Below, piece after piece: positions 26,534 to 35,031 of a stretch of DNA of 64,000 bases (position 1 is its first letter; every line of letters starts with the position of its first letter). Under the pieces are notes generated by a model. That model was not told the origin of the DNA. It did not search any database and saw nothing but the letters and a program-made list of their open reading frames with translations. Source of the stretch: CAZTHL01 sp964613585 (GTDB taxonomy: Bacteria > Pseudomonadota > Alphaproteobacteria > DSM-16000 > Inquilinaceae); the NCBI GenBank assembly GCA_964613585.1, contig CAZTHL010000001.1, positions 78,406 through 142,405 of the forward strand. The letters run 5' to 3'. A program made the position numbers and the translations under genes.

Positions 26534-27559
26534 TCAAGCCGGTTCCCGGGGTGTCTCCATCGCGGTCGCCGCCTGCTCACGGATCTCCCGGAGCACGGCG
26601 GCCAGAACGTCGGCCACGCCTTCGCCGCTGACGCCGGAGACGAGCAGGGGCGACGGCCCCGCGGCGTCGGCCACGGCCTTCGCGCGGTCCCGGCGCGTTT
26701 CGTCGTCCAGGGCATCGATCTTGTTGATCGCGAGGACCTCCGGCTTCTCCGCCAGACCCGCCCCATAGGCCTCGAGCTCGGCACGCACGGTCCGATAGGC
26801 CGCGGCCACGTCGTCCCGGGTGCCGTCGACCAGGTGCAGCAGCACCTGGCAGCGCTCGACATGGCCGAGGAAGCGGTCGCCCAAGCCATGCCCCTCATGC
26901 GCGCCCTCGATCAGCCCTGGGATGTCGGCGAGCACGAACTCGTCCGGCCCCAGGCCAACCACCCCCAGGTGCGGGTGGAGGGTGGTGAACGGGTACTCGG
27001 CGACCTTGGGCCTGGCGCGCGACACGGCCGCCAGGAAGCTGGACTTGCCGGCGTTGGGCAGACCGACCAGCCCGGCGTCGGCAATCAGCTTCAGGCGCAG
27101 CCAGACCTGGAACTCCTGCCCCGGCCAGCCGGGGTCGGCCCGACGCGGCGCTTGGTTGACCGAGCTCTTGAAATGCGCGTTGCCGAACCCGCCATCGCCG
27201 CCGCGGGCGAGCAGCCGTCGCTGCCCGGGCGCGGTCAGGTCGGCCAGCAGGAACTCGCGATCATCGTCGAGGACCTGGGTGCCGGTGGGCACCTTCAAGG
27301 TGACATCGCGGCCGCGCGCGCCGGTGCGGTTCCTCCCCATCCCGTGCTGACCGCGCCCGGCCCTGAAGTGCTGCTGATAGCGGAAGTCGATCAGGGTGTT
27401 GAGGCCCTCGACCGCCTCGACCCAGACATCGCCGCCGCGGCCGCCGTCGCCGCCGTCCGGCCCGCCGAACTCGATGTACTTCTCGCGGCGGAAGCTGACG
27501 CAGCCATTGCCGCCGTCGCCGCTCTTGATGAGCACCTTGGCCTGGTCGAGGAACTTCAT
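26534..27559 (-). CDS. obgE: Obg family GTPase (ribosome assembly/stress)
   Basis: This 341-residue GTPase has the glycine-rich Obg fold (MKFLDQAKVLIKSGDGGNG, GGDGGRGGD), G1 GLPNAGKSS, switch FTTLHPHLGVV, G3 DIPGLIEGAHEG and G4 NKID. It acts in 50S assembly and the stringent response. It sits 70 bp after rpmA, its standard place behind rplU-rpmA. A 240-bp gap to proB shows no other gene. Confidence 0.97.
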   Translation of the reverse strand: MKFLDQAKVLIKSGDGGNGCVSFRREKYIEFGGPDGGDGGRGGDVWVEAVEGLNTLIDFRYQQHFRAGRGQHGMGRNRTGARGRDVTLKVPTGTQVLDDDREFLLADLTAPGQRRLLARGGDGGFGNAHFKSSVNQAPRRADPGWPGQEFQVWLRLKLIADAGLVGLPNAGKSSFLAAVSRARPKVAEYPFTTLHPHLGVVGLGPDEFVLADIPGLIEGAHEGHGLGDRFLGHVERCQVLLHLVDGTRDDVAAAYRTVRAELEAYGAGLAEKPEVLAINKIDALDDETRRDRAKAVADAAGPSPLLVSGVSGEGVADVLAAVLREIREQAATAMETPREPA

Positions 27560-27629
27560 GAGCCTAAGGTGGGCCCGGTCCCCGCAAACGCGAGCGGGGA
27601 GCAGCCACCGGCCGGTCCGGTCGCGACAC

Positions 27630-27941
27630 CTACTCGGCGGCGGCCTCGGCGGCGGCGGGCTCCGGCTCGAGCGGAGCCGGGATGGGCTCGGCGGCCGGGG
27701 TCACCGAAACGGTGGTGCGGTCCCGGGTCTTGTGGAACGTCACGTGCCCCTCGACGAGGGCGAAGATGGTGTGATCCCGGCCCAGGCCGACATGGCGCCC
27801 AGGATGCCATTTGGTGCCGCGCTGGCGCACAATGATGTTGCCCGGGATGACGTGCTCTCCGCCATACTTCTTGACGCCCAGGCGCCGCCCTTCCGAGTCG
27901 CGGCCGTTGCGCGATGAGCCGCCCGCCTTCTTGTGAGCCAT
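27630..27941 (-). CDS. rpmA: 50S ribosomal protein L27
   Basis: The 103-residue protein begins MAHKKAGGSSRNGRDSEGRR and contains GNIIVRQRGTKWHPG and GRDHTIFALVEGHV, the L27 signature next to the peptidyl-transferase centre. It is about 18 residues longer than usual: a Pro/Ala/Glu-rich, acidic tail follows the conserved part. It is 37 bp after rplU. Confidence 0.97.
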   Translation of the reverse strand: MAHKKAGGSSRNGRDSEGRRLGVKKYGGEHVIPGNIIVRQRGTKWHPGRHVGLGRDHTIFALVEGHVTFHKTRDRTTVSVTPAAEPIPAPLEPEPAAAEAAAE

Positions 27942-27978
27942 GCCGTCCTCCGATCCGTCCTGCGTCGTCCAGGGAGCC

Positions 27979-28296
27979 TCAGGCGCCGGCCTGGATGCCG
28001 GTTATGCGCAGCCGGGTCAGCTCCTGCCGGTGGCCGCGGGTGCGCCGGTAGCCCTGACGGCGCTTCTTCTTGAACACGATGATCTTGTCGCCCCGATGGT
28101 GGTCGACCACCTCGGCGGTGACCGCGGCGCCGTCGACCAGCGGCGCGCCGATGCGCGTGGCGCCGTCGCCGCCGAGCATGAGCACCTGGTCGAGCACGAT
28201 CTCCGATCCCGGCTCGGCGGTCAGGCTCTCGACATCGATGACATCGTTCCGGACGACCTTGTACTGCTTGCCGCCGGTCTTGATCACCGCGAACAT
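27979..28296 (-). CDS. rplU: 50S ribosomal protein L21
   Basis: L21 is a 105-residue ribosomal protein: MFAVIKTGGKQYKV start, GDKIIVFKKKRRQGYRRTRGHRQ near the C-terminus. The ATG at 28296 has AGGCGGA upstream and matches the family start exactly; a longer in-frame version would translate the promoter. First gene of the rplU-rpmA-obgE-proBA-nadD run. Confidence 0.97.
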   Translation of the reverse strand: MFAVIKTGGKQYKVVRNDVIDVESLTAEPGSEIVLDQVLMLGGDGATRIGAPLVDGAAVTAEVVDHHRGDKIIVFKKKRRQGYRRTRGHRQELTRLRITGIQAGA

Positions 28297-28388
28297 AAGT
28301 TCCGCCTCGTTCGGGGCCGCGCGCGCCAGATGCGCGGCCACAATGAGAAACCGGCCGCTCGAGGATATCCCGTAGCGGCCGCACGCTG

Positions 28389-28418
28389 CTGGTACCGGGA
28401 AGCGCCGGGCGTTGTCAA
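28389..28418 (-). promoter_or_regulatory. probable promoter of the rplU operon
   Basis: On the minus strand a consensus -35 TTGACA (28413-28418) is followed by TACCAG (28389-28394) at 18 bp spacing. It would give an 80-90-nt leader before rplU, with GC-rich inverted segments but no U-run. Confidence 0.45.
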
Positions 28419-28462
28419 CGCAGTGTCGTCGTGCCATCCCGCTTGCTTGGAAAGATTGGCGC

Positions 28463-28903
28463 TCAATAATTGGGCCACAAGCCCGGCGAGGCCAGCTCCA
28501 CGACATTCCCGTCGGGATCATGGACGTAGAGGCTCACTCCGCCGCGCGGCCAGCGCATCGTGCTGTAGAGCGGCACGCCGTACGCCTCGAGCCGGGCGCG
28601 CCAGTCGTCCACCTTGTCGGCCGCGATGCGAAAGGCGAAATGGCCGGGCCCCTCGCCGCGATGGCCCGGCACCAGACCGCCGGCGAGGCGCATGTCGTCG
28701 TCGGTGCCGCCGCGCCGGCAAACAAGGAGCACTTGGCCCGGCCCGACGGAGTAGGCGCGCAGCCGGTCGCCGCCGGTCATCCGCGCGAGGCCCAGCACCT
28801 CGCCATAGAAGCGGTCGGCCCGCTCGAGGTCGTCGACATAGGCCGGCGCCTCGAGCAAGCCGGCGAGCGGCGGAGCCGGGAGGGAGGGCCGAGTACTGTC
28901 CAT
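28463..28903 (-). CDS. VOC superfamily (glyoxalase/dioxygenase-like) protein
   Basis: The 146-residue protein is a single vicinal-oxygen-chelate domain: APAYVDDLERADRFYGEVLGL at the first beta-alpha unit, GHFAFRIAADKVDDW in the middle (metal His), and GVSLYVHDPDGNVVELAS at the end (metal Glu). Such proteins bind a divalent metal and act on varied small substrates. An in-frame start 39 bases upstream is possible; neither start has a good ribosome site. It has no operon partner, so the substrate cannot be inferred. Confidence 0.8.
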   Translation of the reverse strand: MDSTRPSLPAPPLAGLLEAPAYVDDLERADRFYGEVLGLARMTGGDRLRAYSVGPGQVLLVCRRGGTDDDMRLAGGLVPGHRGEGPGHFAFRIAADKVDDWRARLEAYGVPLYSTMRWPRGGVSLYVHDPDGNVVELASPGLWPNY

Positions 28904-29222
28904 GGCAGGGACAAGGTGCCATGCCGGGGCGGCGGCGGACAAGGCGGGTCCGCAAAGGGCGGACCGGGGATGGGCCGCTGCCTGGGCGATCGGGCGGGGA
29001 GCCGACAGCCACGCGGGCGCGGCCCTAAGGGGCTCGCCGGGGCGGGGCAGGGCCGAGCCGGCGCGTCGCTTGATTGACCCCGGGCTTTTGCCTACGGTCC
29101 GACGCGCCTGCGGATCGGCGACACTGGCATGGGCTACGTCGGCCCTTAGCTAGGAGGAAGGCCGTCCAGCATGCAGGGTTCGGTAAGCCGGAGCGTTCGA
29201 GGCTCCGGCCCGGCCGCGGGAT

Positions 29223-29312
<90 letters not shown>

Positions 29313-29603
29313 TTCGCCGGTTCATGGCATACGGTCTTGCGCCGGCCGAACGCCATCGTACGGCGGCCCTTCCCCAAGGGGGCTCGCCGATGCCGTCCGG
29401 ATCATTGACCGGCAGGAGGCCGACAGCGCCGCTGTGGACCGGGGTGGCGTGGGCTCCACCGGTACCGCACCGGCTTGAGCCGGCGCCAACGTCAGCCCCG
29501 ACCAGCGCGCGCCCGGCTCACGTGGCGTCGCCGGCCCGTGCCCCCGCCCGGCCACCCAATGACAGCATGCTCGGGCTCGACGGGCGGGGGCGCGGGCCGG
29601 TGT

Positions 29604-29632
29604 CGATTCCGCGTCACGCGGAAACGCTCTAG
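29604..29632. repeat. dispersed palindromic repeat element supplying a stop codon
   Basis: TTCCGCG and CGCGGAA form a hairpin (29607-29623), followed by GGAAACGCTCTAG. The same arm occurs as an inverted pair at 34973-35030. Its CTA (29629-29631) is the TAG stop of the minus-strand DUF2786 gene. The 316-bp stretch from the tRNA to here holds no supported gene. Confidence 0.6.
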
Positions 29633-31458
29633 GCCCGACCCTCCGCCACCGGCGTCCCGGGCTGGAAGGCGCGTCCCTTGACCTGACCAAGACGAAAGCT
29701 CTTGGCATCGACGCTGCGGCTGCCGAGCGTCCTCGTCTCGAGCCGGACGCCCAGCCGATCGAGAGCCTCCTCCATGGTGCGGGTCTTGAGCGGCACGAGG
29801 TCGCGTCCCGTCGCGGCCATGGTATGGCGCAGGCGCGCGGCCTCAAGCTCCTTCAGCTTCGCGCCGATGCCACTGCCGAGACCGAGGCGAAACGAGCGGG
29901 TCGCTTGGCCACGCCACGGGCTGGGGGTCTCGGCATAGATGCTCTCGGTCTTGAAGCGGGCCGTCTCGGTCTGGAACGTGGTCTCGATCAGCTCGTACAG
30001 GGCGCGCGCCGCGGCCACGTCTGCCGGCATGCCGAAGAACACGTGAGTCAGGCGCTCCTCCGCGTCGGTCTCGGTCCATGTCCAGCATTCGCAGAAGCGA
30101 GCGACCGCCGGCGCGCAGTCATCGAGCCCCTCATGCCGCTTGCGCGCGGTCGGCACCCGCTCGATCGCGCACTCCTGGGCGGCCAGTTGCTCCGGCGTCA
30201 GGGAGATATCGTAGCGGCGCAGCAGCTCCTCGGCCTTGGCGGCGGCGGCCATGGCCTCGGCCTCGGTGCAGCCGGCCTCCTGTGTCTTGGCCTGCAGCGC
30301 CCGGATCCGGGTGATCACCCGATCAAGCTCGCCCGTCCCGCCGGCGCGGCCGCGCGCGCCTGTGTGGGCGCGCAGGCGTTCGAGGCGCTCGAGCACGCCC
30401 GGGTCGGGCTCACGACCGTCCTCATCTATCGCGAAATACTCTTCCATGGTCTCGCCGAAGCCGAGAGTCGCGCGACGCTCGACCACGTCGAGCATGACCG
30501 CGGCCATGGCCTCCAGCGCCTTGACCAGCGCGCGATCGCTTGAGATCTGCTGGGCCATCAGGAGCAGCAGATGGACATGGTCGGGCTCGGCGATGCCGCG
30601 CAGCCAAGTCGCCCCCTCCGTGTCGGCCTCCGCCGGCTCGCCGTCGCGCCAGGCGGCCCACTGCTCGGCAAGTGCCACGAGATCACGGACCGGGCCGGGC
30701 ATCTCCGGTGGCACATGCACCCGACCACGCCGGAAGGTGATCTCACGCTGGCGACGCCGGGTTGGCGTATCGACCATCCACCGGTCGAGCGGGTCCTTCA
30801 GCACCATGACCGCCTCGACGGCAAGGCGATAGACCGCCTCGGCAAGCCGGTTGGCGAATCGCGATGACCGCCGGTCCCAGGCATCGGCCTCGGCCGGCAG
30901 GCCTTCCAGAACGTCCGGCAGTTCAAGCACCAGGCCGACCGGGACCGTCACCCCGTCCGGCGCGAGCGCAATTCGGCCAGCGATGACATCGCGGGGCCCC
31001 GCGCCCGGAATGCTGATGACATGCGCCTGTTCGGTGAGCAGGTCCTCGGCCACCACCCGGCCCGCCTCGTCCGGCGGGTCGTTCGTCACCTGCAGCACCG
31101 CGAAGGAGGCTCTGCACAGGAGATCGAGCGCGGCCCGCTCATGATGGTCGGCATCGTCGCGGCGACGCTGCCGCAGGCGGTGAAAGCCGGTCCGTCCTTT
31201 CGAGTCGGGAGCGAACATCAAGAGATCGAGCGCCATGTCATGCAACGGCCGCAGATCGCCCGGACAGGGTTCGAAGCGGCGGGGGAGCAAGCGCTTCAGC
31301 GTCGCCTTCATCTGCACCGGCGGGACGTGCGCCAGGACGGCAGCGGTCATGTCGACGAGCGCCGGTCGCAGCCGCTCCGGCGTCTTGATCAGCTCCTGGT
31401 TCCAGTCAGACCCGTAGGGCTCGGGGACGTCCCAGGCGCAGGCGTGCGCTGCAGGCAT
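29629..31458 (-). CDS. DUF2786 domain protein with a large uncharacterised N-terminal region
   Basis: The 609-residue protein has a DUF2786 segment at about residues 385-430 (ITRIRALQAKTQ, KAEELLRRYDISL), followed by the usual region with a Trp-rich WTWTETDAEE strand and GATR-type basic C-terminus. The first 330 residues (including LRPALVDMTAAVLAHVPPVQ, VISIPGAGPRDVIAGRI and HVHLLLLMAQQISSD) are not recognised and are far longer than in ordinary DUF2786 proteins, which are often phage- or plasmid-borne and about 200-250 residues. No signal peptide. It lies between tRNA-Ser and the type I secretion genes. Function unknown. Confidence 0.75.
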   Translation of the reverse strand: MPAAHACAWDVPEPYGSDWNQELIKTPERLRPALVDMTAAVLAHVPPVQMKATLKRLLPRRFEPCPGDLRPLHDMALDLLMFAPDSKGRTGFHRLRQRRRDDADHHERAALDLLCRASFAVLQVTNDPPDEAGRVVAEDLLTEQAHVISIPGAGPRDVIAGRIALAPDGVTVPVGLVLELPDVLEGLPAEADAWDRRSSRFANRLAEAVYRLAVEAVMVLKDPLDRWMVDTPTRRRQREITFRRGRVHVPPEMPGPVRDLVALAEQWAAWRDGEPAEADTEGATWLRGIAEPDHVHLLLLMAQQISSDRALVKALEAMAAVMLDVVERRATLGFGETMEEYFAIDEDGREPDPGVLERLERLRAHTGARGRAGGTGELDRVITRIRALQAKTQEAGCTEAEAMAAAAKAEELLRRYDISLTPEQLAAQECAIERVPTARKRHEGLDDCAPAVARFCECWTWTETDAEERLTHVFFGMPADVAAARALYELIETTFQTETARFKTESIYAETPSPWRGQATRSFRLGLGSGIGAKLKELEAARLRHTMAATGRDLVPLKTRTMEEALDRLGVRLETRTLGSRSVDAKSFRLGQVKGRAFQPGTPVAEGRA

Positions 31459-31689
31459 GGTAACCGCTCTCCGCTGTGTCTATCATTGGTATAGGCCACC
31501 AGATGTAGCGCGCACGGCAGCGGCTGTACATGCATTTGTCCATCCGCGCGCTCGAAAGCCTTGGTGAAGGGCGCTCGGTAGAAGAAAGGGGGGTTCTTCC
31601 AATTTTCCCTTCTAGTTCATGAGGTTTCGGCCCGCGCCTGGGCAGACAGGCCGGACCCTCGTGCGTCTGGACCTGCCGCACGCGTCCGC

Positions 31690-33036
31690 CTACTCCTCGC
31701 GAAGGCTTCGGCGCACCGTGTCGATCAGCGGGTCGGTCAGGTAGCCGAGCGCGGTGCGCTCACCGGTCAGGATCATCACCTCGGCCGGCATGCCGCTGAC
31801 CAGGTCGAGCCCCGGGCCCAGCGCGGCGAGACGCTCCCGGTCCACCTCAACCCGGGCCAGGAAGTAGGGCTGATTGCTGCCTTCATCGAGCAGGCGGTCC
31901 GCCGACACGTGCCGCACCGTCCCGTCGATGCGGGGCAGGTTGCGTTGCCGGAAGGCGGTGAGATGCACCTGGGCCGTCTGGCCCGGCGCCACATTGTCGA
32001 TGTCGATCGGTGCGACCCGGGCCTCGATGACAAGGTCCTCCTCGGCCGGAACGATGTCGAGGATCGGCTCGCCGGGCCCGACCACGCCGCCGTCGGTGTG
32101 GAAGCGGAGGTCGACGACGGTGCCGGCGATGGGCGCGACCAGGATCGTGCGGGCCAGCACGTCCTCGCTGGCGCGCAGCTCCTCCTCGACCTCGGCCAGC
32201 TCGGCCCGCACCTTGGAGAGCTCGTCGGTCACCTCGTCCTCGCGCCGGGCGTCGAGGTCGAGGACCTCCAGCTCGGCCTCGCCGATCGCCTGGCGGGCCC
32301 GGGCGATCGCCGCATGGTTCTGCGCCCGGTCTCCGGATATCTCCGCTTCCTGACGCTGCAGGGACAGGAGCCGCGGCAGCCGCTCCAGGCCGCGGTCGAC
32401 CATGTCCTCGACATTGCCGATCTCATGCCCGATCAGCGAGAGCTGCCGATCCTGGCTCACGATCTGAGCGGCGAGGCCGGCGATCTCCTGCTCGAGCTGG
32501 CCGATCCGCTGACGCAGGATCGCCTTGCGTCCCTCCTGGGTGCGGCGGCGAACGTCGAACCGGCCACGCTGGTCGGCGATGGCCTCGGCCACGTCCGGAT
32601 CGCTGTCGGCGGCCTCGGCCAGCGGGTCGGGGAAGCGGATGGTGGCGGCGCCGGTGGCCTCGGCCGCCAGCCGGGCCTCGATCGCCCACAGGGAGCGCAC
32701 CCGGGCGAGCGCGGCGTCGCGCGTGGCCCGGGCGCTGATGTCCTCCAGGACGAGCAGGGGCTCGCCGGCCGCCACCCGGTCGCCGTCCGCAACCTTCAAC
32801 TCACGAATGATGCCGCCTTCGAGGTGCTGCACCGTGCGCCGGCTGCCGACCGGCCCGATCACGCCGGGCGCGATGGCCGCCCCGGCGAGCGGCGCCGTCG
32901 CCGCCCAGGTGCCGAGCCCGCCGAACCAGGCCAGCATCAGCGCCAGGCCGACATGCACCGGCCAGCGGAGGGTGCGCTTCAGCTGGCGCCGGTCACGGGC
33001 CAGCCGCGTGGTGGCGCTGCTCGGTGTCGACAACAT
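31690..33036 (-). CDS. HlyD family type I secretion periplasmic adaptor
   Basis: The 448-residue protein has one membrane helix (VGLALMLAWFGGLGTW), the conserved GSRRTVQHLEGGIIRELKV lipoyl half-motif, a long alpha-helical hairpin (about residues 95-290) and a C-terminal beta-barrel with the second lipoyl half (ILVAPIAGTVVDL) and PYFLARVEVD. It is of the PrtE/HlyD class that joins the inner-membrane ABC exporter to an outer-membrane channel. It overlaps the ABC gene by 44 bp from the ATG at 33036; longer starts increase the overlap. No tolC gene is nearby. Confidence 0.92.
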   Translation of the reverse strand: MLSTPSSATTRLARDRRQLKRTLRWPVHVGLALMLAWFGGLGTWAATAPLAGAAIAPGVIGPVGSRRTVQHLEGGIIRELKVADGDRVAAGEPLLVLEDISARATRDAALARVRSLWAIEARLAAEATGAATIRFPDPLAEAADSDPDVAEAIADQRGRFDVRRRTQEGRKAILRQRIGQLEQEIAGLAAQIVSQDRQLSLIGHEIGNVEDMVDRGLERLPRLLSLQRQEAEISGDRAQNHAAIARARQAIGEAELEVLDLDARREDEVTDELSKVRAELAEVEEELRASEDVLARTILVAPIAGTVVDLRFHTDGGVVGPGEPILDIVPAEEDLVIEARVAPIDIDNVAPGQTAQVHLTAFRQRNLPRIDGTVRHVSADRLLDEGSNQPYFLARVEVDRERLAALGPGLDLVSGMPAEVMILTGERTALGYLTDPLIDTVRRSLREE

Positions 33037-34873
33037 CGCTGTCCGCCGTGTCCTTGATGGGGGCGTCTGGGGGTGGTGCGCCGGGCGCCGTGGCAATCGG
33101 GCCGGTGTCCGCCGGCTTCAGTGTCGCGGCGGACGCCTCCCGCAGTTTTCTAAGCACCTCGTCGCGGGGACCGAAGGCGTTCACCCGGCCCTCCTTCAGA
33201 AGAAGGATGAGGTCGGCCTGCGCCAGGGTGGACGGCCGATGGCCGACGACGATGACGGCGGCGCCGCGCTGCTTGAGGGCTTCGATCGCGGCCGCCAGCG
33301 CCGACTCGCCGCTCTGGTCGAGGTTCGAGTTCGGCTCGTCGAGGATCACCAGCCTTGGATCGCCGAACACCGCCCGAGCAAGGCCGATGCGCTGGCGCTG
33401 GCCGGCCGACAGAGGCGCGCCGCCGTCGCCGAGCTGTGTCTCGTAGCCCTCCGGCAGCTGCTGTATCATGTCGTGCACATGCGCCAGCTTGGCGGCGGCG
33501 ATGACCTCGTCATCGCCCGCCTCGACCATGCGGGCGATGTTCTCGCGCACGGTGCCCGAGAACAACTCGACGGCCTGGGGCAGATAGCCGATGTGGCGGC
33601 CAAGCTGCTCCGGATCCCAGTGCGCGACATCGGCGCCATCCAGGCGGACCTGCCCGGCATTGGGCACGGCCAGGCCGAGCAGCAGGCGGCACAGCGTGCT
33701 CTTGCCGGAGGCCGACGGCCCGATCACCGCGGTGGCCTGGCCGGGCTCTGTCGAGAAGGAGATGCTGAGCAGCACCCGATGCCTTGCGCCAGGCGGCGTG
33801 TAGGTCAGCCGGTCGACGGTCAACCCTCCGACCGGCGTCGGCAGACGGATCCGTTCCGGCTCGGCGGGCAGGGACTCCATCCGCGCCTTGAGCCGCGTGT
33901 ATCCGAAGCGGGCGGCGGAGAAGTTGCGCCAGGCGCCCATGGCCTGGTCGAGCGGCGCCAGCGCCCGGCCGAGCAGGATGGAGGAGGCGATCATCGCGCC
34001 CGGCGTCAGCTCGCCGCGAAGCACCAGGACGGCGCCGAGTCCGATCACGGCGATCTGCAGGAGCAGGCGGATCGACTTCGTGAGTCCCGAGAGGGCGCCA
34101 CTGCGCAGCGAGACCGTCTCGGACGCGTCGAGCGCCTCGCCGTTGACGCGTCGCCAGCGTTCCGTGACGGCCGGCAGCATGCCCATGGCGCGCACCGTCT
34201 CCGCGTTGCGGACGATCGCTTCGGCGTGCTGGTGCGCGGAGATCTGGGTGACATTGGCCGACAGGCTGGGCTTGCGGGTCAGCAGCTCGGTCGCGATGGT
34301 CACCGCGAGCAGCACGACGACCGCACCGAGCGCCAGCACGCCCAGCACGGGATGCTGCAGCCAGATCAGGCCGACGAAGACGGGCACCCAGGGCATATCG
34401 AAGAACACGGTCAGGCCGGGCGAGCCAATGAAGCCCTGGATGTGGCTCAGATCGCGCAGCGACTGGCTGCCGGCGCCGTCGCCCTGCAGGCGCAGGCGCA
34501 CGCCGTTGGCCAGGTAGGCCGGCCCGAGCCGCTCGCTGAACCAGCGGCCGATGCGACCGGTGACCGCCGCGCGCAGCGAGTCGAGCGCCCCGAGCAGGAT
34601 GAGCGCGGCGGCCGCCACCACGGTCAGCGTGATCAGGGTGTCGAGATTGCCGCTCGACAGCACCCGATCATACACTTGCAACATGTAGAGCGGTGGCGCC
34701 AAGTAGAGCAGATTTATGCCCAGGCTGAACAAGGCAATGGTCCCGACGGCCGACCGGCACACCGAGACGACCTCCTCGAGCTCGGTGCGACGGCGGAACT
34801 GATCGAGCAGCCTGGCATTCGGCGTCCGGGCTGCACCGCCGGTTGTTGCGCCGGAACTCGCCCCTGTGGCCAT
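32993..34873 (-). CDS. type I secretion system permease/ATPase (PrtD-like)
   Basis: The 626-residue half-transporter has about six N-terminal membrane helices (ALFSLGINLLYLAPPLYMLQVYDRVL is the family start motif), then an ATPase with Walker A GPSASGKST (about 383), signature LSAGQRQR (about 486) and Walker B LVILDEP (about 506). No C39 peptidase domain is present, so cargo is not processed at a double-glycine leader. The ATG at 34873 has AGGGAA upstream. Its natural cargo is likely the RTX protein encoded directly upstream, and possibly the Cys-free proteins beyond it. Confidence 0.94.
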   Translation of the reverse strand: MATGASSGATTGGAARTPNARLLDQFRRRTELEEVVSVCRSAVGTIALFSLGINLLYLAPPLYMLQVYDRVLSSGNLDTLITLTVVAAAALILLGALDSLRAAVTGRIGRWFSERLGPAYLANGVRLRLQGDGAGSQSLRDLSHIQGFIGSPGLTVFFDMPWVPVFVGLIWLQHPVLGVLALGAVVVLLAVTIATELLTRKPSLSANVTQISAHQHAEAIVRNAETVRAMGMLPAVTERWRRVNGEALDASETVSLRSGALSGLTKSIRLLLQIAVIGLGAVLVLRGELTPGAMIASSILLGRALAPLDQAMGAWRNFSAARFGYTRLKARMESLPAEPERIRLPTPVGGLTVDRLTYTPPGARHRVLLSISFSTEPGQATAVIGPSASGKSTLCRLLLGLAVPNAGQVRLDGADVAHWDPEQLGRHIGYLPQAVELFSGTVRENIARMVEAGDDEVIAAAKLAHVHDMIQQLPEGYETQLGDGGAPLSAGQRQRIGLARAVFGDPRLVILDEPNSNLDQSGESALAAAIEALKQRGAAVIVVGHRPSTLAQADLILLLKEGRVNAFGPRDEVLRKLREASAATLKPADTGPIATAPGAPPPDAPIKDTADSDVVDTEQRHHAAGP

Positions 34874-34971
34874 GGTCCGTTCCCTGGTGGCGGCCAATCG
34901 GCGTTGGTGAGCGGGACGGGCGGGCGAGCCCTGCGCCACGCCAGGGCCCGTCTGCCCGCCCGCGGCCGGCG

Positions 34972-35031
34972 TCTAGAGCGTTTCCAAGTCAGGTGGCAGC
35001 GCCGGCCCGGATCACGTGGAATCGCTCTAGG
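34972..35031. repeat. inverted repeat around the stop codon of the RTX gene
   Basis: CTAGAGCGTTTCCA (34973-34986) is repeated in inverse orientation at 35017-35030 with one mismatch, 30 nt apart, and could form a 14-bp stem. The right arm is the same as the repeat ending the DUF2786 gene and again contributes the TAG stop (35027-35029). It could serve as terminator between the RTX gene and the exporter gene. Confidence 0.65.
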
